Source of the DNA: Burkholderiaceae bacterium
GTDB taxonomy: Bacteria; Pseudomonadota; Gammaproteobacteria; Burkholderiales; Burkholderiaceae_F
Direction of reading: 5' to 3'
NCBI GenBank assembly: GCA_022843955.1
Contig: JALHMQ010000020.1
Coordinates: 1 to 64,000 of the forward strand
DNA: 64,000 bases
Part shown: positions 56,601 through 64,000 of the stretch, piece after piece
Numbering within the stretch: position 1 is the first letter of the stretch
Layout: the number at the start of each line of letters is the position of its first letter
Program-made: the position numbers and the translations under genes
The notes under the pieces: model-generated
Databases searched by the model: none
Told to the model about the DNA's origin: nothing
The model's input: only the letters and a program-made list of their open reading frames with translations

Positions 56601-57314
56601 GAGCAACACGCCGTTGATCGGCCGGCGCGGCCGATGCTTCTTCAGCAAAGTCAGGAAGCCCTGCCAGGCGGACGCGTCGGCGGCACGGTCGCTGTCTTGC
56701 GTCGTGTAGCGGCCGGCGGTGTCGAGCAGCACGGCTTCGTCGGTAAACCACCAGTCGCAGTTGCGGGTGCCGCCGACGCCCTTGACGGCCTCGGGGCCAA
56801 GCTCCGCAGCGAGCGGAAAGCGCAGGCCGGCATTGAGCAGTGCGGTGGTCTTGCCGGACCCGGGTGCGCCGATAAACAGGTACCAGGGCAGCTGGTACAG
56901 GTGGTGCGACGGTGACAGCATGGCCAGCCGGTCACGCAGACTCGGCTTGCGCTCGGCGAAGCGCGCCTTCTTGAGAATTTTCAGCGCAGACTCGAAGCGC
57001 TGCTTGAGCGCTTCGACTTCGGCCGGACTTTGCAGCGGCGTACCTGGCGCTGCCGGTGCGGCGGGCGCCTCGGCAATGCCTTCGATCAGCTTGCGGTCCT
57101 TGCGGCGCGCGGCGTGCAGTTGCCAGGCCACCCGCGCGACGTACAGCAGCAGCACCAGCGCGATCACGACCCAACGCACGGCCGCCGACTCGAGCGGATG
57201 CCAATCGGCGATTGCGATCAACGGGCCGACGAACCAGATCAGCAGCGCCAAGGCCAACAGGCCGATCGCGCGCAGCGTCCATCGGTTGAAGAAGAAGGCG
57301 ATCAGCTTCTTCAC
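53676..57314 (-). CDS. tssM: T6SS membrane-complex protein TssM (IcmF)
   Basis: A 1212-residue inner-membrane protein. Two N-terminal TM helices (about 15-36 and 46-64) precede a cytoplasmic NTPase domain with Walker A GAPGSGKT at residues 149-156. A third TM helix lies near 450-470. The large periplasmic part contains the IcmF-related and C-terminal domains that contact TssJ. TssJLM forms the trans-envelope channel. The GTG start overlaps the tssL stop (GTGA). Full length, with no break seen. Confidence 0.96.
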   Translation of the reverse strand: MKKLIAFFFNRWTLRAIGLLALALLIWFVGPLIAIADWHPLESAAVRWVVIALVLLLYVARVAWQLHAARRKDRKLIEGIAEAPAAPAAPGTPLQSPAEVEALKQRFESALKILKKARFAERKPSLRDRLAMLSPSHHLYQLPWYLFIGAPGSGKTTALLNAGLRFPLAAELGPEAVKGVGGTRNCDWWFTDEAVLLDTAGRYTTQDSDRAADASAWQGFLTLLKKHRPRRPINGVLLTVSVTDLLTQTPQQRAEHAAALRQRIQELHEGLKLQFPVYVLLTKADLLAGFNEFFSDLGKEERAQAWGFTFPLSQAASGAGGATLGHWRTEYGYLEQRLNAQLIDRMQKERDPARRALLYGFPQQFTALSAPLGDLLERVFGGTRFEEQALLRGVYLTSGTQEGTPLDRVLGSLSRSFGLQRSLAASRPEAGRSFFLTRFLREVVFHEAEVAGTDRRWEQRRRLLHAAALASVALLTVGFLVAWTISYTRNTSYVAEVAKRAEEVTREVGRLDATPSTDVVALLPLLRSVRQLAAASETAGGKSDAAVPWSMGFGLYQGGKLSAASEQSYRRLLQDAFLPRLALRVEQLMTSAGAVNPELLYEGLKAYLMLQQPEHFEPTALKLFIAADWEGSLPRDVTLEQRQELETHLLALFERGAVVSPMPANAALIARARELLSRSTTEQRIYNRLKRQGVGSDIPEFTIARAAGPSAALVFMRASGEPLTRGVPGLYSFDGYHKAFVTEAERVSRQLEAEQHWVLGTESTATDKAQAAAARASGTDPVLEGVRRLYLDDYANTWEAFVRDIRVIRPPGMAQSIQLAQVLSASDSPLPTLMRAIVKEVTLVPAEGSDKGVADKVADTLRGKRDEMAKLFGKAGVNSAPATGTVARPELIVDSRFESLRRMVAGKPAQIDQVGGLMGELYTYLVGVDDAQKRKLNPPPSDIATRIKAEAARLPDPVRSTMGDLADLALRGIQGQTRSLLNEKLTAQVSDFCSKALAGRYPLVRASDRDATQDDFARVFSAGGLMDDFVQRELLPFVDTSTRPWTFRKTGELSGGDASAGLTQFERAQIIRDVFFRGGGKTPALRMEMKPVEMDASITQFNLDVDGQLVRYSHGPQVPTAITWPGPRGTSQVRLTLAPTPAGRPSGATFDGPWSLFRLFDRTKIEPTAQPEKFRVTFDVDGRKAVFEVTTNSVQNPFRLRELEQFSCPTRL

Positions 57315-58663
57315 TTGGTCGCTCCCACCGGCGCGGCGACGGTGCGCACGCCGGCGTCTTCAGAGGCGGCAACGAACAGCGTGATCTCGACGCGCCGGTT
57401 ACGTGACCGTCCTTCGGCACTCGCGTTGTCTGCAATCGGCTCGGCATCGGCACGGCCCTCCGCTTTGAGCCTGGCGGCCGCCGTGCGCGTGGCGAGCAAT
57501 TGCGCCACCGATTCCGCACGCGCCGTCGACAGGTGCCAATTGGACGGAAAGCGCAGTGACCGGATCGGCTGGTTGTCGCTGTGGCCGGTCACCACGACTG
57601 CGCCTGGGGTGGCGTTGAGGGCATCAGCAATGCGTAGCAAGAGTTCGTTTCGCCCGGGTTCAACGGCCGCGCTGCCCGGCGCGAACAGGCCGTCGCCGCG
57701 CAAGGTCACCACCGAGCGGTTGCCGTCGTCCTTGACCGCCACCAAGCCCTCGGCGATTTCCCGTTGCAGAAACTTCGCCAGGCGCGGTGGCGCCTGCACG
57801 GCCGGCGCGGCGGCCGAGGCGGCGGTGGCGGCGGTGGCTCGCACGTTCTGGATCTGCGCGAACACCGGGTCCGACACCCCACCCAGGGCGAGCGTGAAGC
57901 CGAGGTAGACGATCAGCAGCAGCAGCGCACCGGCGGCCAGCCCCACCCACACCGGCACCTCGGCCAGCAGCGACTTGCGCACCGGGATCGCCGCCTGCCA
58001 GTGCGGCGACAGTTCGCGCTCGTACTCGCCGGCCTCCTTGCGCAGCATTTGCGCCAGGCGCTCGCGCAGCGCTTCGAGCTGGCTGCGTCCGTCCTGCGCC
58101 ACTGCAAAGCGGCCTTGCAGGCCGAGACCGAGGCAGACGTACATCAGCTCTAACAGGTCGCGATTGGCGGTCGGGTTCTCGGCCAGCTTGCCGAGCAGGA
58201 CAAAGAACTTCTCGCCGCCCCAGGCTTCGTTGTGGAACAGCACGAGCAGGCTGTGATGCGCCCAGACTCCCGAGCCGCCCCACGGGGTTTGCGCCGCGGT
58301 CTCGTCGATCAGCGTGCACAGCGCGTAGCGGGCGGCGATCACCTTCTCGTTGGCCACGCCGCTGGCGCGCGCCTGCTGCTCGAACGCGCGCATCGCCTGC
58401 GCCAGCTGTTCGCGCAGGCCGGCCGGGTTGGCGTGCTGCGGCGTGGCGCGCAACTGCGGCACGAGGTTGAGCAGCGGATTGGCGGCGGCCAGCAGGGGAT
58501 TGAGGCCCGCTGCCGGGGCGGGCTCGCCGGTGTCTGCAGTGTGGATCGCCGCCGCGCGCGGGGCGGCGGCCGCAGCAGCGGGCGCCGGCGGACGCCCGCG
58601 CCCGCCCGGCGTGGGCATGATCACGGTGCGGTCGTCATCGGGCGGCGGCGGATTGCTGCTCAT
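57311..58663 (-). CDS. tssL: T6SS membrane-complex protein TssL (DotU) with OmpA-like domain
   Basis: A 450-residue extended TssL. A Pro/Ala-rich cytoplasmic leader of about 60 residues is followed by the DotU domain (ALCTLIDETAAQTPWGG, MYVCLGLGLQGRFA). A single TM helix lies near 243-265. The periplasmic OmpA-like peptidoglycan-binding domain has VVTGHSDNQPI and RSRNRRVEI. The OmpA domain anchors the complex in the cell wall, so no separate TagL is needed. It overlaps tssM and lies 47 bp after tssK. Confidence 0.96.
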   Translation of the reverse strand: MSSNPPPPDDDRTVIMPTPGGRGRPPAPAAAAAAPRAAAIHTADTGEPAPAAGLNPLLAAANPLLNLVPQLRATPQHANPAGLREQLAQAMRAFEQQARASGVANEKVIAARYALCTLIDETAAQTPWGGSGVWAHHSLLVLFHNEAWGGEKFFVLLGKLAENPTANRDLLELMYVCLGLGLQGRFAVAQDGRSQLEALRERLAQMLRKEAGEYERELSPHWQAAIPVRKSLLAEVPVWVGLAAGALLLLIVYLGFTLALGGVSDPVFAQIQNVRATAATAASAAAPAVQAPPRLAKFLQREIAEGLVAVKDDGNRSVVTLRGDGLFAPGSAAVEPGRNELLLRIADALNATPGAVVVTGHSDNQPIRSLRFPSNWHLSTARAESVAQLLATRTAAARLKAEGRADAEPIADNASAEGRSRNRRVEITLFVAASEDAGVRTVAAPVGATK

Positions 58664-58710
58664 GAGAGGCGATCCAAGGTCGGGTCAGGCGGCGACGCGC
58701 GCGGTGGAGC

Positions 58711-60045
58711 TCAGCCGCGGATCGCCCACAGGGCCAGTTCCAGGCCGGGGAACTCGCCCGCGACGTGCAGCGCAAGCGAACCCGACTTCTGCAACGCGCG
58801 GTACAGATCGCTGCCGCGCTCCAGCTCGAAGTACGTGAAGCCGGCGTGGAACGGGACCTGGCGCGGTGCGACCTGCAGCGGCTGCAGCGCGATGCCGGGC
58901 AGCTGCAGGTTGACGAGATCGCGGATCTTGTCGCTGGGACCCGCCTTCACCTGGGTTGGAAAGCGGGCGCGCAAGGCTTCGGGCGGGATCTGCGCGTTGG
59001 CAGCGAGGACCAGCGTGCCGGCCTGCAGCAGCTCCAGGTCGGCGATCACCGCAACCCGCACCCCAAAGCGTTTCTCGATGAGGTCGATCTGCACCGCGGC
59101 GGCCTCGGGCCGCGCCGACAGCAGCGAGCGCAGCTCGGCCACCACAGGCGCGAAGCTGGCACGCAGGTCATCCTGCCGGTACTGCACCGCAAAGCGTGGG
59201 CGGCGACCGCCTGGATTGAACACCGCCAGATCGCCGGTGAGCTGCAACAGGTGCTCGAACAGTTCTTCCGGATGCACTTGCGGCGTGGCACCCAGGTGGG
59301 CGAACAGCGGCTGGTGCCGGTTGATGGTCTGCAGCATCAGGAACTCGGCCACCTCGCCGATGCCGCCGCGGCCGGGCTGGCCAAGCGACGCGGCCAGAGC
59401 CTCGCCCAACTGCTGCAGGCGGCCATGGATGTCGGCGACCATCGCGCCAAGCACCGCACTGGCGGCCAGGTGCAGCGTCGGCGCGATGAAGTCGCGCGCC
59501 AGCACCACGGTGTTGTCGGCGCGCCGCTCCAGCACCTGCGCCACGGCCAGGCGGCAGTAGCCGTCCACCGCATCGCGCTCGCGCATCAGGCGCAGGCGCA
59601 GCGAACCCACCTGGATCAGCGCTGCCTGGCTGCCGGCGCCAGCGGTGTCGATCACTTCAGTTTCGCTGGCGCAGTAGCGCGCCAGCCGCCGCTCGCCGCT
59701 GCCGGCCTCCACATCGACGGTGCCGGCCTGGCGCAGCGGCAGGGCGAGCACGACACACTCGTCCTTCATCAGCGGATCGATGTCGATCGCCGGCGGCGGC
59801 GCATCGGTGCCTGGCATGTCGAACGGCGTGCCATCGGGCATCAGGCCGGCGGCCGTGCGCAGTTGCAGCTTGCCCAGTGCGAGTGCAGCGGTATCGATCT
59901 CCAGCTGCGTGAAGCCCCAGGCGTTGCGCAACAGCGGGCGGGTGCGACCGTCGAGCAGGTGCTCGAGGTGGCGATCCTGCTGCTGGAAGTGCTGCGGCTG
60001 GAGGAACATGCCCTCCGACCAGACCACCTTGTTGTTCCAGGCCAT
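58711..60045 (-). CDS. tssK: T6SS baseplate-membrane connector TssK
   Basis: A 444-residue trimeric connector between baseplate and TssL/TssM. The start VVWSEGMFLQPQHFQQQDRH is the family hallmark. The middle shows RDFIAPTLHLAAS and the C-terminal domain FHAGFTYFELERGSDLY, which binds the membrane complex. The ATG at 60045 gives the canonical N-terminus; the frame extends to 60234 with unrelated residues. It lies 98 bp after tssJ. Confidence 0.96.
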   Translation of the reverse strand: MAWNNKVVWSEGMFLQPQHFQQQDRHLEHLLDGRTRPLLRNAWGFTQLEIDTAALALGKLQLRTAAGLMPDGTPFDMPGTDAPPPAIDIDPLMKDECVVLALPLRQAGTVDVEAGSGERRLARYCASETEVIDTAGAGSQAALIQVGSLRLRLMRERDAVDGYCRLAVAQVLERRADNTVVLARDFIAPTLHLAASAVLGAMVADIHGRLQQLGEALAASLGQPGRGGIGEVAEFLMLQTINRHQPLFAHLGATPQVHPEELFEHLLQLTGDLAVFNPGGRRPRFAVQYRQDDLRASFAPVVAELRSLLSARPEAAAVQIDLIEKRFGVRVAVIADLELLQAGTLVLAANAQIPPEALRARFPTQVKAGPSDKIRDLVNLQLPGIALQPLQVAPRQVPFHAGFTYFELERGSDLYRALQKSGSLALHVAGEFPGLELALWAIRG

Positions 60046-60143
60046 GAGTCTCGTCGATTCTTTCCGGTGGCCACGCCTTGCGGCAGTGTGGTGTCGGCCC
60101 GATGACGGCGCGCCCTGCGCAGGCAGCCGCGCTGCAGCTGAAG

Positions 60144-60614
60144 TTACTTGCTGTTGATCGTCGCGCGCGTGCCGTCGAGTGCGATTGTCAGTGTATTGAG
60201 CTTCGCCGGTGTCACAGCGATCGTAGCGCGCCACTGCGCGCGGTCGATCTCGCGGAACGCAGCGACCACGCCGACGAAGCGCGTGTCGGGCTGCAATGTC
60301 CGCTCGATGACGCGCTTGTCGCCGGGCGCCAGTTGGATTTCCTCGACAGCAAGCAGCTCGGCCGCGAGCGTGTCGCGCTCGCGCTCGAACAGGCTGAAGA
60401 AGTCGGCGCCATCGAACGCGGTGCGGGTCTTCAGTTCATAGAACTTGATGACGAGCGGGGAGGCGCGGCCGCGGCGGTCCGGGTTCACCGCGGAGGTGGC
60501 GGCGATCTCTGCCTTCACGCGGGCCGGGGCGGGGGGACCGCTTGCGCAGCCAGCCAGCAAAGCAACGGCAATCAGGCTCGACCAGCCCAGTCGCGACGGC
60601 ACGGAAATGCGCAT
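60144..60614 (-). CDS. tssJ: T6SS outer-membrane lipoprotein TssJ
   Basis: A 156-residue lipoprotein with signal peptide and lipobox LLAGC (Cys23). The mature part is the transthyretin-like TssJ fold, with PLVIKFYELKTRTAFDGADFFSLF and the loop region that binds the TssM periplasmic domain. The ATG at 60614 begins the signal sequence. It is first in the minus-strand tssJ-K-L-M-tagF operon, so the promoter should lie in the 191 bp between it and moaA; I see no clear box there. Confidence 0.94.
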   Translation of the reverse strand: MRISVPSRLGWSSLIAVALLAGCASGPPAPARVKAEIAATSAVNPDRRGRASPLVIKFYELKTRTAFDGADFFSLFERERDTLAAELLAVEEIQLAPGDKRVIERTLQPDTRFVGVVAAFREIDRAQWRATIAVTPAKLNTLTIALDGTRATINSK

Positions 60615-60805
60615 GATGCCCCTTGTGATGCGTGGAGCCGGACGATACCGGTCAACCCGGTCCGCTGACCAGCGGCGGCGCGATCGCTTGTTGTGTGATG
60701 ACCGACTTTTCCACCCGATCAGGCGCGATCGGTGCGACGGCAAACGTGCTTCCGACGATCCTGTACTCGAGACGCGCGCCGCGCGTGCACAGCGCTGGCC
60801 GTCGA

Positions 60806-61918
60806 TCAACCGCCGATGTATGACATCTCGATCTTCTTGATCCCGACGGTGGCGGCGCTGCGCAGTTCGGAATAGCGGTCGCCGCGACCGCGCCAGATGC
60901 GGCCGATGGCACCGGCGATCTGCGCATCGGTAGCCTGCGTGCGCAGCAGGGTGCGCAGGTCGTAGCCCTGCTGGGCGAACAGACACAGGTAGAGCTTGCC
61001 TTCGGTCGACAGTCGCGCGCGGGTGCAATCGGCGCAGAACGCCTGGGTGACGCTGGAGATGACGCCGATCTCGCCACCGCCGTCGCGGTAGCGCCAGCGC
61101 TCGGCGACTTCGCCGCGATAGTTGGGATCGGCATTCTCGAGCGGCAACTCGGCGTTGATGCGTGTCACCACGTCGGCCGAGGGGACGACGTCGTCCATCC
61201 GCCAGCCGTTGCTGGCACCGACGTCCATGAACTCGATGAAGCGCAGGATATGACCGCTGCCATGGAAGTGCCGTGCCATCGGCACGATCTGATGGTCGTT
61301 GACGCCGCGCTTGACGACCATGTTGACCTTGACCGGGGTCAGACCTGCTGCGCGCGCGGCCTCGATGCCTTCGAGCACGGAAGAAACCGGGAAGTCGACA
61401 TCGTTCATGGCGCGGAACACGGCGTCGTCGAGGGCATCGAGCGACACGGTGATGCGTCGCAGGCCGGCATCGGCCAGCGACTGCGCCTTGCGCGAGAGGA
61501 TCGAGCCGTTGGTGGTCAGGGTGAGATCGAGCGGCTTGCCCTGCGGCGTATGCAGGCGGGACAGCATCTCGATCAGTCGTTCGACGTTCTTGCGCAGCAG
61601 AGGCTCGCCGCCCGTCAGGCGGATCTTCTCCACCCCGTGGGCAACGAACAGGCGCGTGACGCGGGTGATTTCCTCGAACGAAAGCAGGTCGCCATGTGGA
61701 AGGAAGTGGTAGTTCTTGTCGAACACTTCCTTCGGCATGCAGTACGTGCAGCGGAAATTGCAGCGGTCGGTGACCGAAATGCGCAGGTCGCGCAGCGGTC
61801 GGCTGCGGCGGTCCGCCACCAGGCCATCGGGCGTCTCGGTGGCGCCGAGCAGTTCGAGTGGCGGCGGCGCCAGCGTGGCGGTGCGGACATCGAGCAGAGG
61901 AATCACGCGATCGGTCAT
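60806..61918 (-). CDS. moaA: GTP 3',8-cyclase MoaA
   Basis: A 370-residue radical SAM enzyme for the first step of molybdenum cofactor synthesis. The N-terminal 4Fe-4S cluster has CNFRCTYC (Cys53, Cys57, Cys60), and the SAM motif is LTGGEPLLR. The C-terminal cluster cysteines are in [10 protein letters not shown] and YLCLF, and the protein ends with the essential Gly-Gly in SYIGG. It is about 40 residues longer at the N-terminus than E. coli MoaA. No other moa genes are adjacent; pairing with rne is seen in other Burkholderiales. Confidence 0.96.
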   Translation of the reverse strand: MTDRVIPLLDVRTATLAPPPLELLGATETPDGLVADRRSRPLRDLRISVTDRCNFRCTYCMPKEVFDKNYHFLPHGDLLSFEEITRVTRLFVAHGVEKIRLTGGEPLLRKNVERLIEMLSRLHTPQGKPLDLTLTTNGSILSRKAQSLADAGLRRITVSLDALDDAVFRAMNDVDFPVSSVLEGIEAARAAGLTPVKVNMVVKRGVNDHQIVPMARHFHGSGHILRFIEFMDVGASNGWRMDDVVPSADVVTRINAELPLENADPNYRGEVAERWRYRDGGGEIGVISSVTQAFCADCTRARLSTEGKLYLCLFAQQGYDLRTLLRTQATDAQIAGAIGRIWRGRGDRYSELRSAATVGIKKIEMSYIGG

Positions 61919-62001
61919 GGCAGTCCAGCAGTTGCCCGCGCCGATGTTAGACGCGTGACTGCAGCGCGCAAGCCCGGCCGGAGCAAGACCCGGTTGACGG
62001 A

Positions 62002-62037
62002 GCGGTTTCGATACCTCACAGGAGATAGCGAAACCGC
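62002..62037. other. Inverted repeat between rne and moaA
   Basis: GCGGTTTCG (62002-62010) and CGAAACCGC (62029-62037) form a 9-bp stem with an 18-base loop, 14 bp beyond the rne stop. There is no T tract on either strand. It may mark the 3' end of rne mRNA or be an operator for moaA; nothing decides. Confidence 0.4.
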
Positions 62038-62050
62038 AACCAGCGCATTT

Positions 62051-64000
62051 CTAGCGCCGCGTCTCGACTTGCTGCAGCGGCGCAGTTTCGAGCGGAGGCA
62101 GAACGGGCCGCTCACGTTGCGCCCGTGCAGGTGCCGGCTCGGACGCCATCTTCGCTTGCGTCTGCTGCAGCTTGGATGTTTCGGTCTGGACCAGTTGCAG
62201 TCCAGCGCGATCCAGCACGGGCAGCAAGGCGTCAATCTGCATGGGTGCGGCAACCGCCGCCGGCGGCGTCGGTGCCTGCACGGCTGGCATCACGATCTGC
62301 GGCGTGGACACCGGCGTAGGCGGCGGCGGTAGCGGGATAGGGGCTGGCGCAGGCGCAGGCACAGGCGCAGCGGCGACCACAACAGGTTCGCTTGCCGGCT
62401 CGACCTTGGGCTTACTCGTCGCAGCGGTCGGCGCATGAGCTGCGTCCGAGGCCAGCCCCTGAGCGAGATCATCGACCGTGGCGGCCAGAACCTCGGGCGC
62501 CTGGTCTGTGTGCTGGTCGACAGCGAGATCCGCGTCGTCGAACTCGGCGTCGTCACCGGCGTCGGCATCGTCAGCGGCCGTGCTGACAGCCTCGGCACCC
62601 GCAGCGGTGCCCTCACGGTTGGCGCCACCGCGACGGCGCCGGCGACGGCGACGACCCCGACGCTCTTCGCCTGCGGCGTCAGCCGCGGGTGCGGCCTGCG
62701 TTGGGTCGACTGGCGGCGTGCTCGGATCGAGCGCGCTGTCCGTGTTGATCGCGAGTGGCAAGGCGACCGCAGCCACCGCGTCGGCATCGTCCACGGTCGT
62801 CGCGTTCACTGCTTCCGTGGGAGCGCGTTCCTCGCCGCGGGGCGGACGCTCGCGGCGACCATCCTTGCGGCGCGCTTCGCCGTCGCGTCCCTCGCGTTTG
62901 GGCAGGGGGGCGGCAACGGCGCCGCCCGCCGGCGCGGCCGCGTTGCTGTCGCGCGCGCTGTCTCTTGCGCCATCGCGTCCGCCGCGGCCATCTCGGCGCG
63001 GCTGGTTATCGGTCCGTCCATCGCTACGTCCTTCGGGGCGACCGTCAGCGCGACCCTCAGCACGACCTTCGGCGCGACCCTCAGGACGCGGTGCCTCGCT
63101 GCGGCTGCCGTCCGGGCGTTCGGCGCGGCCATCGCGTTTGTCTCGGCGACCGCGCCCGCCGCGGCTGTCGCCGCGGTCACCACGTTCGCCACGGTCATCG
63201 CGGCCGCGGCGCGGGCGATCACCGCGCTCCGGCTTGGCAACGGGCGCAGCGGCCGTGACAACCGGCGCTGTAACCGGCGATGACGCGGGCGCGCCAACGA
63301 AGAATGCCTTGATGCGATCGAGCCAACCGCTCTCCACCGGACGCACGACGACGACCGGGGCGGAAGCGGACTCCGCAACCACCGGTGCGGGCAGCGCCGC
63401 CACCGGCGCCGGCGAATCGGGCACGATGCCGCGGACCACGGCTTCCTGCTTGCTCTTGCCGGCATCGCCGTTGGCTGCCGTGTTGGCGTTATATGCGGCG
63501 TCGATGCCGGGCGATTCGGCGCGTTCGAAGCTCAGCTTCGACTGGTCGAGGCGCTCGTCGTCGTGACGCAGGCGCTCCACTTTGTAGTGCGGCGTTTCCA
63601 GATGCTTGTTCGGGATCAGGATCACCGACACACGCAGGCGCGCTTCCAGCTTGGCTATGTCGGTGCGCTTCTCGTTGAGCAGGAAGGTCGCGACATCGAC
63701 CGGCACCTGCGCATGGACGGCGGCCGTGCCTTCCTTCATCGCCTCTTCCTGCAGGATGCGCAGGATGTGCAACGCCGAGCTCTCGGTGTCGCGGATCACG
63801 CCGACGCCATTGCAGCGCGGACAGGTGATGTGGCTGCCTTCGGAGAGTGATGGGCGCAGGCGCTGGCGCGACAACTCCATCAAGCCGAAGCGGGAGATCT
63901 TGCCCATCTGGACGCGCGCACGGTCGTAGTGCAGCGCATCCTTCAGGCGGCTTTCGACCGCCTTCTGGTTCTTCGACTCCTCCATGTCGATGAAGTCGAT
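62051..64000 (-). CDS. rne: Ribonuclease E, C-terminal part (5' truncated by window)
   Basis: The last 649 residues of RNase E; the frame is open at the right edge. The catalytic domain's DNase I-like end (FIDMEESKNQKAVE), the small domain and the zinc-link CPRC that joins dimers are visible at the start. VERLRHDDERLDQ then leads into the long unstructured scaffold for the degradosome. This scaffold has an Arg/Asp/Gly-rich RNA-binding stretch with repeated EGR/DGR units (DNA about 63010-63090) and a second Arg block before GGANREG. A Pro/Ala-rich region and the C-terminal tail LPPLETAPLQQVETRR complete it. The S1 domain and active site lie outside. Confidence 0.94.
   Translation of the reverse strand: MDFIDMEESKNQKAVESRLKDALHYDRARVQMGKISRFGLMELSRQRLRPSLSEGSHITCPRCNGVGVIRDTESSALHILRILQEEAMKEGTAAVHAQVPVDVATFLLNEKRTDIAKLEARLRVSVILIPNKHLETPHYKVERLRHDDERLDQSKLSFERAESPGIDAAYNANTAANGDAGKSKQEAVVRGIVPDSPAPVAALPAPVVAESASAPVVVVRPVESGWLDRIKAFFVGAPASSPVTAPVVTAAAPVAKPERGDRPRRGRDDRGERGDRGDSRGGRGRRDKRDGRAERPDGSRSEAPRPEGRAEGRAEGRADGRPEGRSDGRTDNQPRRDGRGGRDGARDSARDSNAAAPAGGAVAAPLPKREGRDGEARRKDGRRERPPRGEERAPTEAVNATTVDDADAVAAVALPLAINTDSALDPSTPPVDPTQAAPAADAAGEERRGRRRRRRRRGGANREGTAAGAEAVSTAADDADAGDDAEFDDADLAVDQHTDQAPEVLAATVDDLAQGLASDAAHAPTAATSKPKVEPASEPVVVAAAPVPAPAPAPIPLPPPPTPVSTPQIVMPAVQAPTPPAAVAAPMQIDALLPVLDRAGLQLVQTETSKLQQTQAKMASEPAPARAQRERPVLPPLETAPLQQVETRR

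Noticed and set aside
60652-60805. Protein-like minus-strand tail between moaA and tssJ
   Set aside because: About 50 codons that read plausibly but have no start or ribosome site of their own, and the frame continues into moaA antisense to nothing known; could be chance.

Overview
This is 64 kb of a GC-rich chromosome from a betaproteobacterium, most likely of the order Burkholderiales. That placement rests on the conserved block scpB-rluB-rimP-nusA-infB-rbfA-truB-typA, the moaA/rne pair, a lexA-imuA-imuB-dnaE2 mutagenesis operon and a PEP-CTERM protein. No tRNA, rRNA, CRISPR array, complete insertion sequence or phage gene is visible. Both ends cut a gene: clpB on the left and rne on the right.

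Layout. 1-1.8 kb: end of clpB and a PEP-CTERM exported protein. 1.8-5.7 kb: a membrane-lipid group, with dgkA, a GT4 glycosyltransferase and a calcineurin-like phosphoesterase on the minus strand, and a 95-aa unknown plus an OlsB-type N-acyltransferase on the plus strand. 5.7-13.1 kb: the SOS mutagenesis operon on the minus strand (lexA, imuA, a DinB-fold gene, imuB, dnaE2) behind a clear LexA box. 13.5-24.3 kb: chromosome segregation, rRNA modification and translation genes. A strong sigma70 promoter and an attenuator-like leader precede rimP. 24.4-25.3 kb: an EamA exporter. 25.6-28.9 kb: a FecR-domain protein, a heme-motif/HAMP membrane sensor and a Ser/Thr kinase leading into the T6SS. 29-60.6 kb: a complete type VI secretion locus. 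60.8-64 kb: moaA and the C-terminal half of RNase E.

All 13 T6SS core genes are present. tssA-B-C-hcp-tagJ-tssE-F-G-H and later vgrG are on the plus strand; tssJ-K-L-M are on the minus strand. The locus also carries a threonine-phosphorylation circuit (PpkA-like kinase, PppA-like phosphatase, FHA protein TagH, TagF). It further carries a vWA / second PP2C / atypical kinase trio of the YegL-YegK-YegI (TerY-P) type. Cargo-side genes are a DUF4280 PAAR-like tip protein and two proteins I cannot name (39906-40565 and 47188-47772). A ribbon-helix-helix regulator and a PHB-depolymerase-type esterase sit at the edge.

Most interesting points. (1) The lipid genes carry two sets of 11-bp-phased repeats resembling PhoB boxes, suggesting a phosphate-starvation lipid-remodelling island. 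(2) dnaE2 appears to have absorbed two unrelated short repetitive elements in frame. (3) A DinB-fold gene sits inside the imu operon. (4) A TerY-P-like triad is embedded in the T6SS, giving it two kinases and two phosphatases. (5) Three GTTAA sites exactly 10 bp apart lie upstream of tssA. Family assignments come from motifs recognised by eye; no database search was run.
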